This document shows, one piece after another, positions 1-5,792 of a stretch of 13,611 nt of DNA. Source of the stretch: CAYLSO01 sp964386525 (GTDB lineage: Bacteria; Eisenbacteria; RBG-16-71-46; DASYSL01); the NCBI GenBank assembly GCA_964386525.1, contig CAYLSO010000257.1, positions 1 to 13,611 of the forward strand, in the 5' to 3' direction. Position numbers and translations under genes: made by a program. Each line of letters begins with the position of its first letter. The stretch's first letter is position 1. The notes below the pieces were generated by a model. The model saw only the letters and a program-made list of their open reading frames with translations. It was not told where the DNA came from and ran no database searches.

Positions 1-2
1 CC

Positions 3-775
3 ACCTACCTGCGCACCGTGGGCCTGCTCGCCGTGATGGCCCAGGCCGGATCGTTCGTGCCGCCCCGACGCGCGTGGAGATCGGCGTCGTGGACCGGCTC
101 TTCACGCGCGTCGGGGCGGCCGACGCGGTGGCCGCCGGCCAGTCCACCTTCATGGTCGAGATGGTGGAGGTGGCCGCCATCCTCCGCGACGCCACGCCCC
201 GCTCGCTCGTCCTGCTCGACGAGGTGGGGCGGGGGACCTCCACCTACGACGGCCTGGCGCTGGCCTGGGCCATCACCGAGGAACTGCACAAGGACGCCGG
301 CGCCCGCGCGCGCACTCTGTTCGCCACCCACTACCACGAGCTGACCCGCCTGGCGCGGGAGTTGCCCCGGCTGGTCAACCTGCACGTGCGGGTGCGGGAG
401 GTGGGCGACGACGTGGTCTTCCTGCACGAGGTCGCGGAGGGCCCCGCGGACCGCTCCTACGGTATTCACGTCGCCCGCCTCGCCGGGTTACCTTCCCCGG
501 TATTGCAGCGCGCCCGCCGCATCCTCGGCGACCTCGAGTCCCAGCGGGCGCATGCGCTGCCCGCCGAGGGCTCGCCGCTCGACCCGCAGCTCGGGCTCTT
601 CGCCGCACCGGAGGCCGCCGCGCGCGTGAACCGCGACCGGCTCGCCGCCCTCGGCGAGGCGATCGAAGAGCTCGATCTCGATTCTCTCACGCCGCTGGCC
701 GCGCTCAACCGGCTGGCGGAATGGAAGACGCGCTTCGCACCCGACAAGACGGAGGGCGAAGGCCCCCGGGCCTGA
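3..775 (+). CDS. mutS: DNA mismatch repair protein MutS, C-terminal part, 5' truncated, apparent frameshift
   Basis: MutS recognises mismatches as a clamp-like dimer and uses its C-terminal ABC-type ATPase to license MutL. Only the later part of the ATPase domain and the C-terminus lie here; Walker A is upstream of the window. Visible are the segment TYLRTVGLLAVMAQAGSFVP (from base 3), the STFMVEM signature (143 on), Walker B with LVLLDEVGRGTSTYDG (about 206-250), the ATHYHEL motif (about 321-345), and the C-terminal RARRILGDLES stretch. The frame changes near base 62: TYLRTV...SFVP reads in the frame of base 3, whereas RVEIGVVDRLFTRVGAADA reads in the frame of base 74. One missing base, most simply a G in the ccgcccc run at 60-66, would restore VPAPTRVEIG, which fits E. 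coli VPAQKVEIG. This may be a sequencing or assembly error, or a true mutation. Stop TGA at 773-775. The next gene begins about 20 bases later on the same strand. Confidence 0.93.
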   Translation, partial: LPAHRGPARRDGPGRIVRAAPTRVEIGVVDRLFTRVGAADAVAAGQSTFMVEMVEVAAILRDATPRSLVLLDEVGRGTSTYDGLALAWAITEELHKDAGARARTLFATHYHELTRLARELPRLVNLHVRVREVGDDVVFLHEVAEGPADRSYGIHVARLAGLPSPVLQRARRILGDLESQRAHALPAEGSPLDPQLGLFAAPEAAARVNRDRLAALGEAIEELDLDSLTPLAALNRLAEWKTRFAPDKTEGEGPRA

Positions 776-795
776 GTCCGCCGCGCGGCGGTCCT

Positions 796-1791
796 GTGGA
801 CTGGAAAGCCTTCTATCGCGGAGAGCTGGAGAGCCCCGAGGGCCGCGCCCTCGTGCTCGAGACGGTGCGCCGCCACCGGCACGGCGAGCCGCCGCTCGCC
901 GACCTGCTGCGCGCCGGCGGCGTGCTGTCGTTCCCGCACACCACGCTCGGCGCGTCCGTCGAGCCCGTCGCGCGCGTCGTGGCGGCCATCGACGCCGCCG
1001 GCGCCGAGCGCGTCCTGGCCCTCGGCGTCCTGCACGGGGGCACGCTCCCCAAGCAGTACCGGCCGCTGCACGAGGCGTACGCCAGCTGGGCGGCCAGCGG
1101 CGCGGAGGCGTTCCCGCTCGTGCACGGCATCTTCGACGAGCTGGGCGGCGCCTTCTTCGCGGAGGGCCCGCTCGCCACGCCCTTCGGCGAGGCCCCGCTG
1201 GCCCCCCCGCCCCCGGAACGGGAGATCCTGCGCGGCAACCCCGCCATCCTCGAGAGCGAGTTCTCGCTCGACATCTTCCTCAGCCTGATGGTGGCCTACG
1301 CGCGGGCCCACGACCGGGCACCGGTCCCGGTGCTGCCGGTGTACGTCCTGCTCACCCGCGACCCGCAGGGCTCGTTCCACACCGCCACGCAGCTGGCCCG
1401 CGTGCTCGACTCCCTGCGCGACGAGAGGACGGCCGTCGTCACCTCCGGCGACCTGGTGCACTACGGGCACGTCTACTCGAGCGAGGAGGAGATGTCCGGC
1501 CTACCCACCGACCCGGCCGCCCTGGAGGCACACTTCCGGGCGCGCGTGGAAGAGACGCTGGCGCTCGCGCTGGCGCGCCGCGACTACGAGGCGTCCTATC
1601 GCGAGTCGCTGAAGGCCCTCAAGAGCGACCAGCGGCACCTGCTGCCGGTGGTGGCCGAGCTGCTGGGCGACGGCGCCTCGGCGGAGCTGGTCGCCTTCCG
1701 GCTCACCGACTACTCGCGCATCTGGCGCGTCGAGCCGCCGTGCCTGGTGGCCTCCGCGCTGGTCGCCTACCGCCCCGGGCGGCCGCGGTAG
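796..1791 (+). CDS. Memo-family protein (class III extradiol dioxygenase-like fold)
   Basis: 331 residues from the chosen GTG start. It resembles the Memo/AmmeMemoRadiSam-B family, which shares the fold of class III extradiol ring-cleavage dioxygenases; the bacterial role is unsettled. Landmarks in family order are FPHTTLG (H48), LGVLHGG (H80), LESEFSLDIFLSLM (like the EHSxE segment) and VTSGDLVHYGHVY (D219, H222), the last matching the SSDFCHWG metal-site motif of human MEMO1. In the third landmark the usual His is Phe, so the metal site may be altered. The start is uncertain. GTG at 796 leaves a 20-base gap after mutS, while an in-frame ATG at 721 would add 25 poorly conserved residues and overlap mutS by 55 bases; neither has a good ribosome site. 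Close same-strand spacing suggests cotranscription with mutS, without an obvious functional link. No AMMECR1 or radical-SAM partner gene lies nearby. Confidence 0.75.
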   Translation: MDWKAFYRGELESPEGRALVLETVRRHRHGEPPLADLLRAGGVLSFPHTTLGASVEPVARVVAAIDAAGAERVLALGVLHGGTLPKQYRPLHEAYASWAASGAEAFPLVHGIFDELGGAFFAEGPLATPFGEAPLAPPPPEREILRGNPAILESEFSLDIFLSLMVAYARAHDRAPVPVLPVYVLLTRDPQGSFHTATQLARVLDSLRDERTAVVTSGDLVHYGHVYSSEEEMSGLPTDPAALEAHFRARVEETLALALARRDYEASYRESLKALKSDQRHLLPVVAELLGDGASAELVAFRLTDYSRIWRVEPPCLVASALVAYRPGRPR

Positions 1792-1840
1792 GGCGCGCCG
1801 GCCGAGGTAGCGCGCCGGCCGCGGTAGGGCGCCGGCCGCC
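1787..1840. repeat. Three degenerate 17-19 base GC-rich tandem units
   Basis: Units at 1787-1805, 1806-1822 and 1823-1840 each start GGTAG and continue with a (GG)CGCGCCGGCCG core. The first unit contains the stop codon of the Memo-family gene; the third ends one base before the stop of the convergent fused methyltransferase gene. The cores are self-complementary (GGCGCGCC, GCCGGC), so the transcripts of both genes could fold here. It may act as a bidirectional terminator without a T tract, but that is inference. Confidence 0.6.
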
Positions 1841-1841
1841 G

Positions 1842-3740
1842 CTAGCCGCCCTTCAGGATCTCCAGGCAGTTCTCATACCGCCCGAAGCTCGGCATCAGGT
1901 AGACGCCCGCGAAGGTGTCCGCCCGCCGCCGGCACTCGCCGAACAGCTCGCGCGCCTGGGCCACGCCCTCGGCCTGCGCGAGCCCGCCGGCCCGCCGTAA
2001 CCGCTCCCGAAGCGCGGCCGGCACCGAGATGCCCGGCACCTCGTTGTGCAGGAACTCGGCGTGGCGCAGCGACTGCAGCGGCAGGATCCCCATGAGCACC
2101 GGCACTGCCGCCGGCCCGGCTCGGGCCACGAAGCGGTCCCACACCGCCCAGTCGTAGAACGGCTGGGTCATGGCGAACTGGGCGCCCGCCTCGAGTTTCT
2201 TGCGGAAGCGCTCGATCTCCAGATCGAGGTCGTCGGCCGTGGGGTTGACGGCGCAACCGACGGCGAAGGCGGTGCGGCCCCCGATCGGGTTGCCGGCCAG
2301 GTCGGTGCCCCGATTCAGGCGGGAGACGACGCGGATGAGCCCGATCGAGTCCACATCGTAGACGGCGGTGACGTTGGGGTAGTCGGTGCCCGAGGGCGGG
2401 TCGCCGGTGAGGCAGAGGATATTGCGCAGACCGGCGGCGTGGGCGCCCAGCAGGTCGGCCTGGATGCCCATGAGGTTGCGGTCGCGGGTGGTGAAGTGAA
2501 GGATGACCTCGAGCGGCACGTGCCGGCTCAGGAGCCAGGCCAGGGCCTGCGCGCCCATGCGCACGCGCGCCATGGGCGAGTCGCCGATGTTGACCGCGTC
2601 CACGCCCGCCTCGGAGATGAGGCGCGCGCCCTCGAGGATCTTGCGCGTGTTGACGCCGCGCGGCGGATCGAGCTCCACCGAGACGACGAACTTCTCGCGC
2701 AGCAGCCGCAGCAGCCGAGGCTCCTCGGCCGGCTCCTCCGGCGCCCCCTCCGCCTCGACCGAGACGGAGGCGCGGGGGCGCCCGGCTTCGGGGATGACCT
2801 CGGGCGCCGCCGGGCCGGACCCCGGCTCCCCGTCCGCGGCGCGCGAGCGCTGCGCCCGCCACTGCGCCAGCCGCGCGGCCATGGCGCGCACGTGCGCCGG
2901 GGTGGTGCCGCAGCAGCCGCCGACCAGCGCCGCGCCGGCGGCCACCATCCGCTCGGCGCTCTCGGCGAAGTACTCCGGCGTGGTGACGTAGAGGTAGCGG
3001 CCGCCCATCATCTGCGGCAGGCCGGCGTTCGGCATGGCGGCCAGCGGCAGGCCGGGCCGGGCCTGCCGCATGCGCTCGAGGACGGCGACCGCGCCCTGCG
3101 GGCCCACCGAGCAATTGATGCCGACGAGGTCGGCGCCGCCGCCGGCCAGCGCCGCCACGACATCCTCGGGGGTGTGCCCGTAGAGCGTGCGGGCGTCCTC
3201 ACCGAAGGTCATCTCCGCGACCACCGGCAGGGCGCAAGCGGCGCGCACGGCCGCCACGGCGGCCAGGATCTCCGTCAGATCGGAGAAGGTCTCGAGAACG
3301 AAGAGGTCGACGCCGCCCTCGAGCAGCGCCTCGGCGGTCTCGCGGAAGTGCGCCTGCGCGTCGGCCAGTTCGACCGTGCCGTAAGGCTGGATCGGCCGGC
3401 CCAAGGGGCCCATCGACCCCGCCACGAAGGCTGGCACGCCCGCCACCTCGCGGGCCTCGCGGGCCAGCCGCGCGCCGGCCCGTGCGATCTCGTGCACGCG
3501 CTCCTCGAGGCCGTGCTGGGCCAGCCGGACTCGGTTGGCTCCGAAGGTGTTGGTCTCCAGCACCTCGGCCCCGGCCGCCAGATAGTCGCGGTGGATCGCG
3601 GTGACCAGCTCCGGGTGCGAGAGGTTGACCTCGTCGAAGGAGCGGTCGAAGGGGATGCCGCGCGCGTAAAGCAGGGTGCCCATGGCGCCGTCGCAGAGCA
3701 GAGGGCCGCGGCGGACCCGGTCGAGAAACGGAGAAGTCAC
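1842..3740 (-). CDS. Bifunctional homocysteine S-methyltransferase / 5,10-methylenetetrahydrofolate reductase
   Basis: 632 residues, close to B. subtilis YitJ (about 612). Residues about 8-292 form a homocysteine-binding methyltransferase barrel: CDGAMGTLL near the N-terminus, LETNTFGANR (61-70), GINCSVGP with C210, and GGCCGTTP with C276/C277, giving the three Cys zinc ligands expected in this family. An acidic, Ala/Pro/Glu-rich linker (about 296-342) leads to an FAD-dependent methylenetetrahydrofolate reductase barrel (about 345-630) with ELDPPRG, HFTTRDRNLMGIQADLLG, ILCLTGDPP and MTQPFYDW. The reductase makes 5-methyl-THF and the other domain methylates homocysteine to methionine, so the protein joins two consecutive one-carbon steps. 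There is no cobalamin-binding domain. The start is GTG at 3740-3738 with GAGG four bases upstream. Transcription is leftward from the divergent region at 3741-3902. The predicted leader (about 64 bases) seems too short for a SAM-I or cobalamin riboswitch. Confidence 0.93.
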   Translation of the reverse strand: MTSPFLDRVRRGPLLCDGAMGTLLYARGIPFDRSFDEVNLSHPELVTAIHRDYLAAGAEVLETNTFGANRVRLAQHGLEERVHEIARAGARLAREAREVAGVPAFVAGSMGPLGRPIQPYGTVELADAQAHFRETAEALLEGGVDLFVLETFSDLTEILAAVAAVRAACALPVVAEMTFGEDARTLYGHTPEDVVAALAGGGADLVGINCSVGPQGAVAVLERMRQARPGLPLAAMPNAGLPQMMGGRYLYVTTPEYFAESAERMVAAGAALVGGCCGTTPAHVRAMAARLAQWRAQRSRAADGEPGSGPAAPEVIPEAGRPRASVSVEAEGAPEEPAEEPRLLRLLREKFVVSVELDPPRGVNTRKILEGARLISEAGVDAVNIGDSPMARVRMGAQALAWLLSRHVPLEVILHFTTRDRNLMGIQADLLGAHAAGLRNILCLTGDPPSGTDYPNVTAVYDVDSIGLIRVVSRLNRGTDLAGNPIGGRTAFAVGCAVNPTADDLDLEIERFRKKLEAGAQFAMTQPFYDWAVWDRFVARAGPAAVPVLMGILPLQSLRHAEFLHNEVPGISVPAALRERLRRAGGLAQAEGVAQARELFGECRRRADTFAGVYLMPSFGRYENCLEILKGG

Positions 3741-3810
3741 GAGACCTCGTGCGCGGGGGGAGGAGATGGCGCGGCCGGCCAGGGACTGCCCGGGACCCGC
3801 GAATGGGAAG

Positions 3811-3840
3811 ACTCTAGGGAGGCGCGCGGCGCGCGGTCAA
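3811..3840 (-). promoter_or_regulatory. Putative sigma70-type promoter for the fused methyltransferase/MTHFR gene
   Basis: Reading leftward: -35 TTGACC (3840-3835), 18-base spacer, -10 TAGAGT (3816-3811). Predicted start is near 3804, about 64 bases before the GTG. The flanks (CGCC before TTGA, CCTCCC before the -10) match those of the cyclophilin promoter at 10558-10586, which supports the call. Confidence 0.5.
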
Positions 3841-3851
3841 GGCGTTTGACC
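3835..3851. promoter_or_regulatory. Palindrome formed by two back-to-back -35 boxes
   Basis: GGTCAA (3835-3840), five bases, TTGACC (3846-3851): a perfect inverted repeat with 6-base arms. Each arm is the candidate -35 box of one of the two divergent genes. It could also be an operator for a dimeric regulator acting on both genes. No regulator gene is visible in the window. Confidence 0.5.
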
Positions 3852-3875
3852 CCCGATTCGTGCCTCGACTATCCT
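3846..3875 (+). promoter_or_regulatory. Putative promoter for the S55 / beta-propeller / PPC unit
   Basis: -35 TTGACC (3846-3851), 18-base spacer, -10 TATCCT (3870-3875, 4 of 6 consensus bases). Predicted transcript start is near 3882, which coincides with an in-frame GTG; the conventional ATG at 3903 lies about 20 bases further on. The weak -10 keeps this tentative. Confidence 0.4.
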
Positions 3876-3900
3876 CGCCGGGTGATTCGACCCCCGATTC
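3848..3900. repeat. Direct repeat GACCCCCGATTC, two copies
   Basis: Exact 12-base copies at 3848-3859 and 3889-3900, 41 bases apart start to start (about four helical turns). The first overlaps the rightward -35 box; the second ends two bases before the ATG at 3903. Suitable for a regulator binding one DNA face, but chance duplication is possible. Confidence 0.45.
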
Positions 3901-3902
3901 CC

Positions 3903-5792
3903 ATGGACGCGCGGCGCGGGCTCGCCGCCGCGAGCCTCGCGCTGCTCGCGTCGCTCCTCCCCGCCCGGCTGCCCGCGGCATCCGCCGCCCCGACCGTCTA
4001 CCCCCTCTCGGAGGTCCGCCCTGGCTTGAGGGCCGAGGCGCGCACCGTCTTCCAGGGCACCCGCGTGGAACCCTTCGGCCTCGAGGTGCTCGGCGTCCTC
4101 GAGCGCGGCGCCGCCCAGGGCTCGCTCATCCTGGCCCGCGCGACCGAGCCGCGCGTCGAGCATACCGGGATCGTGGCGGGCATGAGCGGCAGCCCGGTGT
4201 ACGCCCCCGACGGCAGGCTGATCGGCGCGGTCGCTTACGCTTGGGGCTTCAGCAAGGACCCGATCTGCGGGATCACGCCCATCGAGCAGATGCTGCCGGT
4301 GTGGGATCTCGCGGAAGAGCCCGCCCCTGAAGATTACGGCGGGGGGCGGGCGGAGGCACCGACGACGCCGGGCACGCCGGAGTCCTCCGGAGCGCTGCCG
4401 CAGCTACGCACGCCGCTGGCCGCCGCAGGCTTCAGCCCGCAGGCGCTCGCGTTGCTCGAGCCGTGGGCCCGCGCCCACGGTTTCCTGCTCACCCCGGGAG
4501 GGATCTCGGGGACGGCGGCCGGCACCGTGGGATCGGGGAGGGCGCCGACGACGGGCGCGGCCCCGCGCGGCAGTCTGGCGCCCGGCGACGCCGTCGCCGT
4601 GGACCTGCTGCGCGGCGACGCCGGCCTGGCGGCCATCGGCACGGTGACCGCCGTCCGGGGGGACCGCGTGCTGGCGTTCGGCCACCCGTTCTTCCTCGGC
4701 GGCCCGACCCGCCTGCCCATGAGCCGCGCCGCGATCACGGCCATCCTTCCGAGCCTCGCGAACTCCTTCAAGCTCGGGACCTCCCTCGAGGTCGTCGGCA
4801 CCCTCACCGAGGACCGGCGCGCCGCCGTGGCCGGCCGCCTCGGGCCCGGGCCCGAGATGCTGCCGATCGCGGTGCGCGTGCGCGTGCCCGGCGCGCCCGA
4901 CTCGACCTTCCACTACCAGGCGGCCAAGCACCGCGCTCTGGCCCCGGTCGTGGTCGCGGTGGCGGCCGTCAACTCGGCTCTGGCGCGCGGGGCGATCCCG
5001 TCGGAAAGCACCTGGCGCTGGCGGCTCGCGGCCGCGGTGCGCGGCGCGGGCGCGCGACCGGCCCGGCGGCTGGAACTGGGGGACGTGGCCTCCGGCGACG
5101 GCCTGCCGGTCTTCCAGACGCTCTCCTCGCTGATGGCGGGCTTGCTGGACAACGTCTGGGAGCCGGTGGACCTCGAGCGCCTGGACATCGAGCTCGACGT
5201 GGTGCCCCGCCTCGAGGAGCTGCGGGTCACGGCGGTGCGCCTGGCCCAGCCGCGCGTGCGCCCCGGAGAGACGGTGCGCGTCGAGGTGGATCTCGCCGAG
5301 CACCGCGGCGCGGTGCGCACGGAGCGGCTCGAGTACCGCGTGCCGGCCGAGGCCACGGCGCGCACCCTGGCGCTGTTCGTGGGCGGCGGCGGCGACTGGG
5401 CGCGTTACGACGCCACCCAGGCGCCGGGCCGCTACCGCGCCGGCTCGGTGGACGAGCTTCTGCGGCGGCTGGCCGCCTTCCCGCGCGCCTCGCGCCTCTA
5501 CCTCGCGGCTTACGACGCCGCGCCCGAGGCCTCGGTGCGCGGACACGACTATCCCGACCTGCCGCCCACGGCGCAGCGCCTGATGGCCGGCGGGCACGGG
5601 GCCGATGCCTCGGCCCGCTGGGGCCGCGCCAGCCTGACGGGACAGGTGTCGCGCGCCTACGACGCGGTGGTGACCGGCGGCACCGCGCTGACGGTGGAGA
5701 TCGACCCGGACGCCCCGGCGGCCAAGCACGGCCGGCGGCGCCCCGCGCCCGCCCAGCTGCCGGGCGACGACACCGATGAACCGGAGGAGTAG
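3903..5792 (+). CDS. Exported SpoIVB peptidase S55-domain-like protein
   Basis: 629 residues. The N-terminus MDARRGLAAASLALLASLLP with PAASA following is a signal peptide, so the protein should act outside the cytoplasm. Residues 31-135 carry the S55-like core: YPLSEVRPGLRAEARTVFQG, EPFGLEVLGVL, then GIVAGMSGSPVYAPDGRLIG (S95 as candidate nucleophile) and ICGITPIEQM. After a Pro/Gly/Ala-rich insertion (about 138-225) comes a second conserved block, RVLAFGHPFFLGG (H261), PMSRAAITAILPSLANSFK and LEVVGTLTEDRRAAVAG. Residues 385-600 look like a beta-rich extracellular module. In SpoIVB the active-site His precedes the Ser; here the Ser motif is first. Function is unknown and proteolysis unproven. 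ATG 3903 fits the signal peptide but lacks a ribosome site; an in-frame GTG at 3882 is the alternative. An open frame extends far upstream but only as the antisense shadow of the divergent gene. The stop is directly followed by the next gene's ATG. Confidence 0.82.
   Translation: MDARRGLAAASLALLASLLPARLPAASAAPTVYPLSEVRPGLRAEARTVFQGTRVEPFGLEVLGVLERGAAQGSLILARATEPRVEHTGIVAGMSGSPVYAPDGRLIGAVAYAWGFSKDPICGITPIEQMLPVWDLAEEPAPEDYGGGRAEAPTTPGTPESSGALPQLRTPLAAAGFSPQALALLEPWARAHGFLLTPGGISGTAAGTVGSGRAPTTGAAPRGSLAPGDAVAVDLLRGDAGLAAIGTVTAVRGDRVLAFGHPFFLGGPTRLPMSRAAITAILPSLANSFKLGTSLEVVGTLTEDRRAAVAGRLGPGPEMLPIAVRVRVPGAPDSTFHYQAAKHRALAPVVVAVAAVNSALARGAIPSESTWRWRLAAAVRGAGARPARRLELGDVASGDGLPVFQTLSSLMAGLLDNVWEPVDLERLDIELDVVPRLEELRVTAVRLAQPRVRPGETVRVEVDLAEHRGAVRTERLEYRVPAEATARTLALFVGGGGDWARYDATQAPGRYRAGSVDELLRRLAAFPRASRLYLAAYDAAPEASVRGHDYPDLPPTAQRLMAGGHGADASARWGRASLTGQVSRAYDAVVTGGTALTVEIDPDAPAAKHGRRRPAPAQLPGDDTDEPEE

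Noticed and set aside
3741..3810. SAM or cobalamin riboswitch before the methionine-synthesis fusion gene
   Set aside because: The predicted leader is only about 64 bases and I could not find the conserved core motifs or helices of either class.
2046..3902. Open frame continuous with the S55 gene, extending it upstream by more than 600 codons
   Set aside because: It is the antisense of the methyltransferase/MTHFR gene, whose motifs are unmistakable on the other strand; the signal peptide at 3903 marks the true N-terminus.
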